Of a DNA stretch of 64,000 nt, positions 1 to 10,732 are shown in pieces. Position numbers and translations under genes: made by a program. Source of the DNA: CBDUMN01 sp965368335 (GTDB lineage: Bacteria > Pseudomonadota > Alphaproteobacteria > Rhodospirillales > JAPHRK01); the NCBI GenBank assembly GCA_965368335.1, contig CBDUMN010000001.1, positions 1 through 64,000 of the forward strand. The letters are read 5' to 3'. The notes beneath the pieces were generated by a model that ran no database searches, had not been told where the DNA came from, and saw only the letters and a program-made list of their open reading frames with translations. Within the stretch, counting starts at the first letter, position 1. Each line of letters begins with the position of its first letter.

Positions 1-1026
1 CTTGAACTGCTCGGCAATCTCAATGACTTCATCATAAGCCTTAAGAAAAGCCTCTACGCACCTGGGGTCAAAGTGACTTCCAGAATTTTTCTCAATGTAT
101 GCTTTGGCCTTTTCCAGCGGCCAAGGCTCTTTATAAGGACGCGCCGAACAAAGGGCGTCGAACACATCGGCCACGGCGACAATTCGCCCGATCAGGGAAA
201 TATCTTCACCCGCCAAGCCTTTCGGGTAGCCCCCACCGTCCCATCGCTCGTGGTGCGTATGGGCAATTTCAGCCGCTACCTGCATAAGCTTCGAGGGACT
301 ATCCTGCAAGATGGCGTAGCCGATTGTCGTATGCGCCTTCATGATATCGAATTCATCGGCATCGAGCTTGCCGGGCTTGAGCAAAATTTTATCTGTAATG
401 CCCACCTTCCCCACATCATGCATGGGCGAGGCCCGGTAGATCAAATCGCATTCATCTTCCGGCAACCCAAGAGCTTCGGCAATGAGCCGCGAATAATTCG
501 CCATACGGATAATATGCTCACCCGTTTCCGGGTCGCGGAATTCAGCGGCTTTGGAGAGCCGCATAATAACTTCGTTTTCCCGTTGAACGATTTCCGTCGT
601 GGCTTTCTGCACCTCGCCAGCCAACAAGGCGGCGCGGTCTTCAACCATCTTTTTACTGCGCCTTAAGGCCAGCAGATTGGTTACGCGAGCGGTAAATTCA
701 GTGGTATCGACCGGCTTGGTCAGAAAATCCGTCGCCCCTCGATTGAGGGCTTCATAACGCACTTCCTTAAGGTCGGCCGTGGTCACCATGACGATGGGAA
801 TATCGCCGTTAGCCTCATCGGAACGGTATTGACCGATGAAATCCAGCCCGTCGAGTTCCGGCATCATATAATCGATAATGATCATATCCGGGCTTTCTTC
901 GTGACACCACTCAAGCGCCTTCACCGGTTCGGTAAACGAAACGGGTTCGCAGCCATCCAGGCGAGCAACCAAATGCTGAAGCAAGAGAACGTTAGTTTGG
1001 TTGTCATCAATGATGACGATTTTCAT
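1..1026 (-). CDS. Response regulator with HD-GYP c-di-GMP phosphodiesterase domain (3' end cut by window edge)
   Basis: The reverse strand is open from an ATG at 1024-1026 to the left edge (342 residues, no stop), so the gene is partial. Residues 1-120 form a receiver domain: acidic pair D7/D8, phospho-acceptor D52 in IIIDYMMPE, and K104 in LTKPVD. A coiled linker (about 125-160) leads to an HD-GYP domain with H203-D204 in MHDVGK, HTHHERWDGGGYP containing the GYP triad at 266-268, and GRIVAVADVFDAL. These are the metal and substrate motifs of HD-GYP phosphodiesterases that hydrolyse cyclic di-GMP. I infer a cytoplasmic enzyme switched by a sensor kinase; no kinase gene lies nearby. It is transcribed away from nrdJ. 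Few residues are likely to be missing beyond the edge. Confidence 0.93.
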   Translation of the reverse strand, partial: MKIVIIDDNQTNVLLLQHLVARLDGCEPVSFTEPVKALEWCHEESPDMIIIDYMMPELDGLDFIGQYRSDEANGDIPIVMVTTADLKEVRYEALNRGATDFLTKPVDTTEFTARVTNLLALRRSKKMVEDRAALLAGEVQKATTEIVQRENEVIMRLSKAAEFRDPETGEHIIRMANYSRLIAEALGLPEDECDLIYRASPMHDVGKVGITDKILLKPGKLDADEFDIMKAHTTIGYAILQDSPSKLMQVAAEIAHTHHERWDGGGYPKGLAGEDISLIGRIVAVADVFDALCSARPYKEPWPLEKAKAYIEKNSGSHFDPRCVEAFLKAYDEVIEIAEQFK

Positions 1027-1324
1027 AGCTATATTTAGCCTCTACTCTTTTTGGAAGGTTGCTCAGATTACGTTTGAGCATCCTCCACCCTCACCCAGAC
1101 CATCCGGGCCCCATCCATGACACTCATCCTGTATCGGGAAAAGCATTCTGCCAAGCATAAAAACCCTTTCGCAGATATTTCAAGGGATACGTCCAGATAG
1201 AGATATCTCTTTGCCTATATCAACCGCCAAAGGCTGAAATTGGAGGCCTTCAAAAAATTGCCTTGGTCAATTCCCAAGGTTTCCGCGGGGAACCACAAGA
1301 TCAAGTTATTTTTTAAAAAAAATG
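1027..1324. other. Intergenic region between the HD-GYP gene and the nrdJ promoter
   Basis: I see no convincing gene here. It holds the upstream region of the leftward HD-GYP gene. Three inverted repeats are visible: the perfect 12-bp palindrome AGAGATATCTCT at 1199-1210, a 6-bp stem CCTTGG/CCAAGG at 1261-1279, and a 7-bp stem at 1278-1294 (GGTTTCC/GGGAACC, one G-U pair). None is followed by a T-run, so they are not typical terminators. The 1199-1210 palindrome could be an operator, but no regulator can be named. Confidence 0.4.
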
Positions 1325-1340
1325 CCCCAATATCTTGTTG
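1325..1340 (+). promoter_or_regulatory. Candidate NrdR box 1 upstream of nrdJ
   Basis: The core CAATATCTTG (1328-1337) matches 9 of 10 positions of the NrdR consensus CwAtATaTwG. It overlaps the predicted -35 element. Its partner box lies exactly 32 bp downstream, about three helical turns, which is the usual NrdR arrangement for repressing ribonucleotide reductase genes when dATP is high. Confidence 0.75.
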
Positions 1341-1366
1341 CAACACTTCTCGGGCTGAACTACATT
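1338..1366 (+). promoter_or_regulatory. Predicted sigma70-type promoter of nrdJ
   Basis: TTGCAA at 1338-1343 and TACATT at 1361-1366 are separated by 17 bp. Transcription should begin near 1373 and leave a leader of about 114 nt. The leader contains a small UUCG-loop hairpin at 1418-1429 (CCAC-TTCG-GTGG). Both NrdR-like boxes overlap this promoter, which fits repression by occlusion. Confidence 0.65.
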
Positions 1367-1372
1367 TTGTGT
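1357..1372 (+). promoter_or_regulatory. Candidate NrdR box 2 upstream of nrdJ
   Basis: The core CTACATTTTG (1360-1369), followed by TGT, matches 8 of 10 core NrdR-box positions. It covers the predicted -10 hexamer. Its spacing of 32 bp from box 1 puts both boxes on the same face of the helix, which makes a chance match less likely. Confidence 0.72.
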
Positions 1373-1486
1373 CGGTTGCGACGCCTTACACACCAAATGC
1401 GGGGTTAAGGGAAGGCACCACTTCGGTGGGGCGGCGCGGCGATCCATCACATTCATATTTCTTGCGAAGGACCTCGGGGGACCAAT

Positions 1487-4400
1487 ATGCGCATTACCCG
1501 TCACTACACCACACAAGGGGCCAGCCCTTACGACTCCGTCAATTTCCGCTCGGGGACCAGCGAGATCAAAAATCCTGACGGATCAATCGTCTTTCAGGCA
1601 AAAGACGTGGAAATCCCCGATAGCTGGTCGCAGGTGGCCTGTGACGTGATCGCACAGAAATATTTCCGCAAGGCCGGAGTACCCGCCGCGCGCAAATCGG
1701 TCAAGGAAAAGGACATCCCAGAATGGCTTTGGCGTCAGGAGCCCGATAAAAAAGCCTTGAGCAAGCTGCCGGAAGAGGATCGTTACACGGGAGAGACGAG
1801 CGCTAAACAGGTCTTTGACCGTATGGCGGGCACCTGGACTTACTGGGGCTGGAAAGGCGGCTACTTCGATTCGGAAGAAGACGCTCACGCCTATTTCGAC
1901 GAAATGCGCTACATGCTCTGCACCCAGATGGGCGCCCCCAACTCCCCGCAATGGTTCAACACCGGTCTGCACTGGGCCTACGGCATTGACGGTCCTTCCC
2001 AGGGTCATCACTACGTCGATTTCGAATCCGGCAAACTGGTCCGCTCCAAGTCCTCCTACGAACACCCCCAACCTCACGCCTGCTTCATCCAAAGCGTCGG
2101 CGACGACTTGGTTAATGACGGCGGCATCATGGACCTCTGGGTCCGCGAAGCCCGTTTGTTCAAATACGGCTCCGGCACCGGCACCAATTTCTCCAATCTG
2201 CGCGGCGCAGGCGAGTCCCTTTCTGGCGGCGGTCAGTCCTCAGGCCTGATGAGCTTCCTCAAAGTAGGCGACCGAGCAGCAGGCGCCATCAAATCGGGCG
2301 GCACAACCCGTCGAGCAGCCAAAATGGTTATCGTCGACGTCGATCACCCGGACATTGAAGAATTCGTCACCTGGAAAGTCACCGAAGAGCAAAAGGTGGC
2401 CGCTCTGGTCGCCGGTTCGCAACTCGCCAACCAGCACCTCAACGCCGTTATGTCCGCCTGCGCCGAAGACGGCTGCGATTGCGGCGATAAATGCGACGGC
2501 GAAGGCCGCTTCAACCCGCGCAAAAACAAAGCGCTGAAGAAAGCCATTATTGCCGCACGCAAAGTGATGATCCCCGAAAACTATATTCAGCGGGTCATCC
2601 AGTTCGCCAAGCAGGGCTTCACCGAAATCGAATTCCCCACTTACGACACCGATTGGGATTCGGAAGCCTACCTCACGGTCGCCGGTCAGAACTCCAACAA
2701 CTCGGTTCGCGTCACCAACGCCTTCCTCAAGAAGGTTATTGCCGACGGAGACTGGGAACTGATCAGCCGCACGACCAACAAACCGGTCAAGAAGATCAAG
2801 GCCAAGGAACTGTGGGACCAGATCGGTTCCGCCGCTTGGTCCTGCGCCGATCCGGGCCTCCAGTTCGACACCACGGTCAACGACTGGCATACCTGCCCGG
2901 AATCCGGCCGCATCAACGCCTCCAACCCCTGCTCCGAGTACATGTTCCTTGACGACACGGCCTGTAATCTGGCGTCTTTGAACCTGATGACCTTCCTCGG
3001 CGAGGAAGAGCGCTTCGATATTCCGGCCTTTGAACACGCCGTGCGCCTCTGGACGGTGACTCTAGAAATTTCCGTTCTGATGGCCCAGTTCCCCTCGCCG
3101 GAAATTGCTCAACTTTCTTACGAATTCCGTACCCTGGGGCTAGGATACGCCAATATCGGCGGCCTGCTCATGGCTTCGGGCATTCCTTACGACAGCAAGG
3201 AAGGCCGCGCCTACTGTGGCGCCATCACCGCCCTGATGACCGGTGTCTCCTACGCCACCTCTGCCGAAATGGCAGGCCTGATGGGTGCTTTCCCCGGCTA
3301 TGAAAAGAGCGCTGCCTCCATGCTCCGGGTAGTCCGCAACCACCGCAAAGCCGCCTATGGCGAAAAGAAAGGCTATGAGGCACTCGAAGTCGCTCCGGTG
3401 CCACTCGACAACGCCAATTGCCCGGACCCCGAACTGGTCCTAGCGGCCCGCGCAAGCTGGGACCGTGCGCTTGAACAAGGTGAAAACCACGGCTACCGTA
3501 ACGCGCAGGTTTCGGTCATCGCTCCGACCGGCACCATCGGTTTGGTCATGGATTGCGACACCACCGGAATCGAGCCCGATTTCGCAACGGTGAAATTCAA
3601 AAAACTGGCCGGTGGCGGCTACTTCAAGATCATCAACCGGACCATTCCGGCGGCGCTGACCAAGCTCGGCTATACGGAAAGCCAAGTCGCCGACATCATC
3701 AACTATACGGTTGGCCGCGGCACCCTCGCCGGATCCCAAGGCATCGGTCATTCGGCGCTTAAAGCGAAAGGCTTCACCGACGAAGCCATCGATAAACTGG
3801 AAGCGGCGATCAAAGACGCCTTCGATATCAAGTTCGTTTTTAACAAGTGGACCCTCGGAGCCGATTTCTGCAAGGAAACGCTGGGCTTCACCGATGCACA
3901 GCTGAACGACATGTCGTTCGACATGCTTGCCGAGTTGGGCTTCAGCGCCGAAGAAATCGAAGCGGCCAACACCTTCGTTTGCGGTGCAGGCACCCTGGAA
4001 GGGGCGCCTTACCTCAAGGACGAGCATTTGCCGGTCTTCGATTGCGCCAACCCCTGCGGTCGCATCGGCAAGCGGTTCCTTTCGGTAGAAAGCCACATCC
4101 GCATGATGGCCGCCGCCCAGCCGTTTATCTCGGGCGCAATTTCCAAAACCGTCAACATGCCGAGCACAGCAACGGTTGAAGAATGCCAGGAAGCCTACAT
4201 GCTCTCTTGGGAACTGGGCCTCAAAGCCAACGCACTTTACCGCGACGGCTCCAAGCTCTCCCAGCCATTGAGCGCACAAACCCTGGAAGAGGATGATCTG
4301 GCCGAAGACGTTGCCGAGAAACCGGCAGCCAAACAGGCGGAAATCATTGCCGAGAAAGTGGTCGAGAAGTTTATCGCCCAACGCCGCAAGCTTCCGCATC

Positions 4401-5194
4401 GCCGGAAAGGCTATACGCAGAAAGCTATTGTCGGCGGCCACAAGGTCTATCTCCGCACTGGTGAATTCGACGACGGCGGCCTGGGTGAAATCTTCATCGA
4501 CATGCACAAAGAAGGTGCTGCCTTCCGGAGCCTGATGAACAACTTCGCCATCGCCATTTCCATCGGTCTTCAGTATGGCGTGCCACTGGAAGAGTACGTG
4601 GAAGCCTTCACCTTCACCCGCTTCGATCCGTCGGGTATCGTCGAAGGCAACGACACCATCAAGATGGCGACCTCCATCCTTGATTACCTGTTCCGCGAAT
4701 TGGCGATTTCCTACCTGGGCCGTAACGATCTGGCCCACGTCCAGCCGGGCGACCTCGATCCGGGCAGCCTGGGTCGCGGCAACACAGAAGGCGACCTGCC
4801 GGAAGACCAGTACGTCTCACCAATCGAGCGTGTCGCTTCCCAAGGTTACCTCCGCGGCAACTTCCCGGTCTTCCAGATTGCCGGTGGCGACGGCCATGGC
4901 CGGGGCAGCGACGCAACGGTTGTTACGGCGGCCAATTCCGGCGGCTCGGGCGGCGGCAACGGCGGTGCTTTAGCTGCCGCAGCAGCCGAAACCACCGAGC
5001 TGGAGCCCAGTGTAGCAATCCCTGCGGAAACCAATGTTTTCGAGGCGACCGATACGAAGCTCGAACAAATCCGCGAAGCCAGAATGCGGGGCTATGAAGG
5101 CGACCCCTGCGAAGAATGCGGCAACATGACCTTGGTCCGCAACGGCACCTGCCTGAAATGCGTGACCTGCGGCGCCACGAGCGGCTGCTCCTAA
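1487..5194 (+). CDS. nrdJ: Vitamin B12-dependent (class II) ribonucleoside-diphosphate reductase
   Basis: A 1235-residue adenosylcobalamin-dependent reductase that makes deoxyribonucleotides with or without oxygen. Visible motifs: NSPQWFNTG near residue 150, NPCSE in the finger-loop region near 480 followed by CNLASLNL, and PTGTIG followed by DCDTTGIEPDFA near 680. The C-terminus (about 1207-1235) is rich in CxxC pairs (CEECGNM, CLKCVTCG) and should act as the redox-active tail that re-reduces the active site through thioredoxin-type donors. A Gly/Ala-rich linker precedes the tail. Length fits the long proteobacterial NrdJ form. The ATG at 1487 follows a purine-rich GGGGGACC. The gene stands alone with its own promoter, paired NrdR-like boxes and terminator. 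I see no cobalamin riboswitch in the leader. Confidence 0.97.
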   Translation: MRITRHYTTQGASPYDSVNFRSGTSEIKNPDGSIVFQAKDVEIPDSWSQVACDVIAQKYFRKAGVPAARKSVKEKDIPEWLWRQEPDKKALSKLPEEDRYTGETSAKQVFDRMAGTWTYWGWKGGYFDSEEDAHAYFDEMRYMLCTQMGAPNSPQWFNTGLHWAYGIDGPSQGHHYVDFESGKLVRSKSSYEHPQPHACFIQSVGDDLVNDGGIMDLWVREARLFKYGSGTGTNFSNLRGAGESLSGGGQSSGLMSFLKVGDRAAGAIKSGGTTRRAAKMVIVDVDHPDIEEFVTWKVTEEQKVAALVAGSQLANQHLNAVMSACAEDGCDCGDKCDGEGRFNPRKNKALKKAIIAARKVMIPENYIQRVIQFAKQGFTEIEFPTYDTDWDSEAYLTVAGQNSNNSVRVTNAFLKKVIADGDWELISRTTNKPVKKIKAKELWDQIGSAAWSCADPGLQFDTTVNDWHTCPESGRINASNPCSEYMFLDDTACNLASLNLMTFLGEEERFDIPAFEHAVRLWTVTLEISVLMAQFPSPEIAQLSYEFRTLGLGYANIGGLLMASGIPYDSKEGRAYCGAITALMTGVSYATSAEMAGLMGAFPGYEKSAASMLRVVRNHRKAAYGEKKGYEALEVAPVPLDNANCPDPELVLAARASWDRALEQGENHGYRNAQVSVIAPTGTIGLVMDCDTTGIEPDFATVKFKKLAGGGYFKIINRTIPAALTKLGYTESQVADIINYTVGRGTLAGSQGIGHSALKAKGFTDEAIDKLEAAIKDAFDIKFVFNKWTLGADFCKETLGFTDAQLNDMSFDMLAELGFSAEEIEAANTFVCGAGTLEGAPYLKDEHLPVFDCANPCGRIGKRFLSVESHIRMMAAAQPFISGAISKTVNMPSTATVEECQEAYMLSWELGLKANALYRDGSKLSQPLSAQTLEEDDLAEDVAEKPAAKQAEIIAEKVVEKFIAQRRKLPHRRKGYTQKAIVGGHKVYLRTGEFDDGGLGEIFIDMHKEGAAFRSLMNNFAIAISIGLQYGVPLEEYVEAFTFTRFDPSGIVEGNDTIKMATSILDYLFRELAISYLGRNDLAHVQPGDLDPGSLGRGNTEGDLPEDQYVSPIERVASQGYLRGNFPVFQIAGGDGHGRGSDATVVTAANSGGSGGGNGGALAAAAAETTELEPSVAIPAETNVFEATDTKLEQIREARMRGYEGDPCEECGNMTLVRNGTCLKCVTCGATSGCS

Positions 5195-5270
5195 CACCGT
5201 TAGGAACACCCCTCACCAAAGGCGCTCCCGGCACCGACCAATAGCCCGAGCGCCCGCGCCGCAAAAAAGA

Positions 5271-5306
5271 ACACCCTCACCGAATTTTCGGTGGGGGTGT
5301 TTTTTG
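5271..5306 (+). terminator. Rho-independent terminator of nrdJ
   Basis: A strong stem pairs ACACCCTCACCGA with TCGGTGGGGGTGT (one G-U pair) around a short TT-containing loop and is followed directly by a T-run. It lies about 75 bp after the nrdJ stop codon. Confidence 0.92.
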
Positions 5307-5342
5307 ATTTAACGCCGACACTTAACCAAAATCATGTCACAC

Positions 5343-5357
5343 TGCGAGTAATTCTCA
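5343..5357 (+). promoter_or_regulatory. Candidate Fur box upstream of feoABC
   Basis: TGCGAGTAATTCTCA matches 11 of 14 informative positions of the 7-1-7 Fur inverted repeat TGATAATnATTATCA. It lies about 80 bp before feoA. Iron-dependent repression of ferrous-iron uptake is the expected biology. The match is imperfect and I could not place a clean -35/-10 pair next to it. Confidence 0.5.
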
Positions 5358-5434
5358 CTATCCTTCTCGACAATGAAGCTGTATAAGTAACATCTAATAT
5401 TTTTGTGCGACCAAAAAACTGCTGAGAAAAGCCG

Positions 5435-5662
5435 ATGACCTTGAGAGAGCTGAGAGTTGGAGAGAACGGCAAAGTCGCCGGATTTGAAGATGGCGGCCGG
5501 AGCTATCGCCGCAAACTTCTCTCCATGGGATTGACCCCTGGCACTCCTTTCAGCGTTACCCGCGTTGCCCCCATGGGCGATCCGGTCGAAATCAAACTTC
5601 GCGGTTTTAAATTAAGCCTACGCAAAGACGAAGCTTCCGCCCTGCGCATCGAAAGAAGCTAA
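5435..5662 (+). CDS. feoA: FeoA family ferrous iron transport accessory protein
   Basis: A 75-residue SH3-like FeoA protein. The core pattern is typical: LRELRVGENGKVAGF, RRKLLSMGLTPGTPFSVTRVAPMGDPVEIKLRGFKLSLRKDEA. FeoA is a small cytoplasmic partner needed for full activity of the FeoB permease. Its stop lies 8 bp before the feoB start, so the two are almost certainly co-transcribed. Possibly Fur-controlled through the box at 5343-5357. Confidence 0.93.
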   Translation: MTLRELRVGENGKVAGFEDGGRSYRRKLLSMGLTPGTPFSVTRVAPMGDPVEIKLRGFKLSLRKDEASALRIERS

Positions 5663-5670
5663 GTTCCTCC

Positions 5671-8003
<2,333 letters not shown>

Positions 8004-8007
<4 letters not shown>

Positions 8008-8237
8008 TCCTCTCCCAGGTGCGCGATTATTTGGCCGAACACAAGCAAGCCCCCCTGATGGATATGGCCTACCGTTTCGAAATGGAGCCCGAAGCCCTGC
8101 GCGGTATGCTCGAGATTCTCGAACGCAAAGGGCGGATTAGGCAGCTCCCTCTGGACCAAGCCTGCAGCGACGGCTGCGCAAAATGCGCCCCCCAGGCCAA
8201 TCTGGTTTACGAGTGGGTTAGCTCCCCAAAAATGTAA
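8004..8237 (+). CDS. feoC: FeoC-like winged-helix transcriptional/regulatory protein
   Basis: A 77-residue protein overlapping feoB by 4 nt (ATGA), which indicates translational coupling. Residues 1-50 resemble a winged-helix fold (MILSQVRDYL, ALRGMLEILERKGRIRQL). The cysteine cluster CSDGCAKC (about 54-61) matches the Fe-S-binding loop of FeoC-like proteins. FeoC is thought to modulate FeoB stability or activity in response to iron or oxygen. The call rests on position plus the Cys motif. Confidence 0.85.
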
Positions 8238-8253
8238 AACTCAAGCAAATAAA

Positions 8254-8286
8254 AACCGCCCTGCAGGCCGGTCTGACAGGGCGGTT
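8254..8286 (-). terminator. Terminator between feoC and the convergent lipoprotein gene
   Basis: AACCGCCCTG pairs perfectly with CAGGGCGGTT around a 13-nt loop. Read on the minus strand it is followed by TTTATTTG, so it mainly ends the leftward lipoprotein gene. On the plus strand the tail is A-rich, so it is weaker for feoABC. Confidence 0.82.
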
Positions 8287-8303
8287 CATAAAAAAACAGA
8301 AGA

Positions 8304-8846
8304 CTATTTATTTGCAGAAAAGCTCGATAGCAAGCGCGTGATAAACTGCTTAATATTTTCTCGAATTGCTCCCTCATTTGCAAACCTCAAACGCTGGATG
8401 GCAATGGGTGAGTCCCCAAAAGTCGCTGTATATGACGAATCAACAGCCTCATCGAATATAACTTTTGCGTCTGTTCGTTCAGTTACTGCGTATTTGACCT
8501 TGGACTTAACTGTCAGGTCCAGCCCAAAAAGAGGCTGATCCAGAGAGAAAAGTGATGCTGAAAGATTGAATTTTGCATCCTCCTTGGTTTTCGCAAGAAG
8601 ACCACTTTTTTCCAGTGACCCTTGTAAAGCCCCTTGAAATCCTTCGTTACTCACTTCAGATGTCCAGAGTGGATTTGTATCTTCCCCTCCAGAAACTTTT
8701 TCAAGCACAATGGCCCCCTTTAAATCTGTCTTTGAAGCAGAGACCACTGCACTCTGGTCAACAACCATATTTTTGATCTCTGCGGGTGATGCGCAAGCGC
8801 CAAGCAATAACAACCCAACAATTGGAATAAATCTTAATTTGGACAT
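8304..8846 (-). CDS. Putative lipoprotein, unknown function
   Basis: I do not recognise this family. Starting at the ATG at 8846 gives 180 residues with a lipoprotein signal: MSKLRF, a hydrophobic core, and the lipobox LLGAC, so it should be anchored to the membrane from the periplasmic side. An upstream in-frame start at 8912 is less likely because the AGAGGGGGAG ribosome-binding site sits just before 8846. The mature part has alternating beta-like segments and a motif-like FGDSPIAIQRLRFANEGAIRENI near the end. Base composition is clearly more AT-rich than neighbouring genes and a MITE-like element lies directly upstream, so recent acquisition is possible. Confidence 0.72.
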   Translation of the reverse strand: MSKLRFIPIVGLLLLGACASPAEIKNMVVDQSAVVSASKTDLKGAIVLEKVSGGEDTNPLWTSEVSNEGFQGALQGSLEKSGLLAKTKEDAKFNLSASLFSLDQPLFGLDLTVKSKVKYAVTERTDAKVIFDEAVDSSYTATFGDSPIAIQRLRFANEGAIRENIKQFITRLLSSFSANK

Positions 8847-8971
8847 TTCTCCCCCTCTAAAAACAGCCTTTCCAAGCAGATCATTGGCGACACAAGAATA
8901 ACGGGCGCACAATCTAAGGCAATGCCTTTAATTCAAAAACAACTATCGATAAGGGGCTTCAAACGAAAATG
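8847..8971. other. Intergenic region upstream of the lipoprotein gene
   Basis: AT-rich promoter-side DNA between the leftward lipoprotein gene and the MITE-like element. I could not identify a confident promoter or small RNA. Together with the element it makes up the gene-free stretch 8847-9165. Confidence 0.4.
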
Positions 8972-9116
8972 CTAGTAGCTTGAATCTAAAGTTCGCCACA
9001 TAAAGCCTTATCGACGCGAAGGCAAAATCTTTTGACGGAAGCCAGGATTTCGTCAAACACTTCTGTCATCGTGTCGAGGATAATTTATGCGCCGAACTTT
9101 AGATTCAGGTGACTAG
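8972..9116. mobile_element. MITE-like non-coding element with terminal inverted repeats
   Basis: A 15-bp perfect inverted repeat, TGAATCTAAAGTTCG at 8981-8995 and its complement at 9093-9107, bounds about 97 bp of non-coding DNA. The similarity continues imperfectly inward (CATAAA on both arms) and outward, ending in CTAG at both ends (8972-8975 and 9113-9116), which could be a short target duplication. No reading frame spans it. Size, inverted ends and lack of coding content fit a miniature inverted-repeat transposable element mobilised in trans. I saw only one copy in this window, so the repeat nature is inferred. Confidence 0.62.
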
Positions 9117-9165
9117 TTGGAGTTAGATACTGCTCAACACAACGGCATGTAATTTATCTCTGCCA

Positions 9166-9594
9166 CTAAACCCCAGGCTTGGTTTTAGCCCTTAAAGCGG
9201 CGATCTGCTTAGAATATTCGTCTAATACTTCGGCTTGTTCGGAAAGGTCGGCTTTGGCCGATAGGGCGAAGATCGTCTCGGTGAGTTCCATATGGGATTT
9301 GGACTCTTTAACCCTGACAAGAGTGCTGGCCGATTCCTCTTTCAGACTATGAATAGCCTCGCGCATCCCGGCCATAACGATCATCGCTTCGGAAAGGGTT
9401 TCGTCGGACACATGGACCAACCCCTCCAGCTCCTTGATCCTGTCCTGAAGGGCGTTGATTTCCTTTTCCTGCTTGCCGTGAGACTCGACGACGATTCCTA
9501 AGGTTTCATCGCACTCCATAACCTTTTTGCGCAAGGCCACAATTTCCTGCTCGGCGGCAATGAGCAGTTTGCGGAGATCGGTCCCACTGGCCAT
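9166..9594 (-). CDS. Coiled-coil protein, unknown function
   Basis: 142 residues, no signal peptide, no cysteine pair or enzyme motif. Heptad-like repeats run through most of it (LRKLLIAAEQEIVALRKKV, INALQDRIKELEGL, LDEYSKQIAALRAK), predicting a long cytoplasmic coiled coil. The ATG at 9594 is preceded by AGGTGACAG. It starts 20 bp after the quinone-oxidoreductase-like gene on the same strand, so the two are probably co-transcribed. Function unknown. Confidence 0.75.
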   Translation of the reverse strand: MASGTDLRKLLIAAEQEIVALRKKVMECDETLGIVVESHGKQEKEINALQDRIKELEGLVHVSDETLSEAMIVMAGMREAIHSLKEESASTLVRVKESKSHMELTETIFALSAKADLSEQAEVLDEYSKQIAALRAKTKPGV

Positions 9595-9614
9595 CTGTCA
9601 CCTGTTCCCATTTT

Positions 9615-10628
9615 TTAGTCGTTCTTGATAACAACTTTGCCGAAATGTTTGCCGCTCTTCAAGTATCCCAATGCATCGGGCGCTTCTTCAAAGGAAAAAA
9701 CTTTATCGATTACCGGCTTAATGGCGTTTTGTTCGAAGGCCCGCGCCATACGCTCAAAGCTGGCCCGTGAGCCGACCGTCACCCCCTGAATGCGAACGTT
9801 GCGCACTAAAACCAGCGGAAGCGGAAACTCTCCCATGGCCCCGGAAAGAACGCCGATTAAGCTGACCGTCCCGCCGGTACGCACCGCGCGCACGGATTTT
9901 TCCAATGTGTCGGCCCCGCCGACCTCGATCACATGGTCGACCCCTTCTCCTTCACAAAGAGGCTTGATGGCTTTGTGCCAATCGGGATTTTCCTTGTAAT
10001 TGACGGTGGCATCCGCGCCCATCTGTTTGGCGCGCTCCAATTTTTCATTGCTCGACGAAGTAATGATTACCTTTGCTCCGGCCGCCTTGGCGATCTGAAG
10101 GGCGAAAAGCGACACTCCACCGGTTCCCTGAACCAAAACCGTCTCGCCTGACCGAAGGTTGCCCTGTTCGATCAAGGCGCTCCAGGCGGTCAAAGCGGCA
10201 CAGGGCAAGCAGGAAGCTTCCTCATAGCTATAGGATTCGGGAATTTTAGCGATCCCCTGCTCATTGACGAACATATACTCAGTAAGCGCACCATTAAGCG
10301 GGCCGCCAAGAGCCCCAGCCAGCTTCTCACCATCCGGCTCACCATCGGCCCAGGTTTGGAAAAACATAGGGGCCACTCGATCACCGGGCTTGAAACGAGT
10401 CACGCCGGGCCCAACCTCGACCACCTCGCCAGCCCCATCGGAAAAGGGGATAAGCGGGGTTTTGATATGCGCGCCGTAAGCTCCATGGATAACAACAAGA
10501 TCGCGGAAATTAAGCGACGATGCGCCGACCTTAACGCAAACCTCTCCCGGCTTGATTTCCTGGCGTTCCCGCTCAATCATCTGAAGGTTTTCGAGGCCGA
10601 ATTTTTCAGTCAATTCCCAGGCGCGCAT
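9615..10628 (-). CDS. NAD(P)-dependent alcohol dehydrogenase / quinone oxidoreductase family (MDR)
   Basis: A 337-residue medium-chain dehydrogenase/reductase. The N-terminal GroES-like fold shows SSLNFRDLVVIHGAYG and PLIPFSDGAGEVVEVGPGVTRFKPGDRVAPMF; the Rossmann part carries GETVLVQGTGGVSLFALQIAKAAGAKVI, and later HFGKVVI. I do not see the full structural zinc cysteine set, which fits the quinone-oxidoreductase-like branch. The ATG at 10628 is chosen over 10643 because GGGAAGG precedes it at proper distance. Substrate cannot be told from sequence. It is divergent from ridA. Confidence 0.88.
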   Translation of the reverse strand: MRAWELTEKFGLENLQMIERERQEIKPGEVCVKVGASSLNFRDLVVIHGAYGAHIKTPLIPFSDGAGEVVEVGPGVTRFKPGDRVAPMFFQTWADGEPDGEKLAGALGGPLNGALTEYMFVNEQGIAKIPESYSYEEASCLPCAALTAWSALIEQGNLRSGETVLVQGTGGVSLFALQIAKAAGAKVIITSSSNEKLERAKQMGADATVNYKENPDWHKAIKPLCEGEGVDHVIEVGGADTLEKSVRAVRTGGTVSLIGVLSGAMGEFPLPLVLVRNVRIQGVTVGSRASFERMARAFEQNAIKPVIDKVFSFEEAPDALGYLKSGKHFGKVVIKND

Positions 10629-10732
10629 AGCTTTCCTTCCCATTGTCTATTGGATGATTTGTTGAGCGAAGCCTACAATCAATCCAGTATTTACCCAACG
10701 GCAAACATAACCTTTTACTTTTGGGAGCTATC

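Noticed and set aside
1373..1486. Cobalamin riboswitch in the nrdJ leader
   Set aside because: The leader is only about 114 nt, lacks a B12-box-like GCCACTG segment, and its one hairpin is a small UUCG stem-loop.
3440..4738. 432-codon open frame antisense to nrdJ
   Set aside because: It lies wholly within nrdJ, its composition is that of a mirrored codon pattern, and no domain can be recognised.
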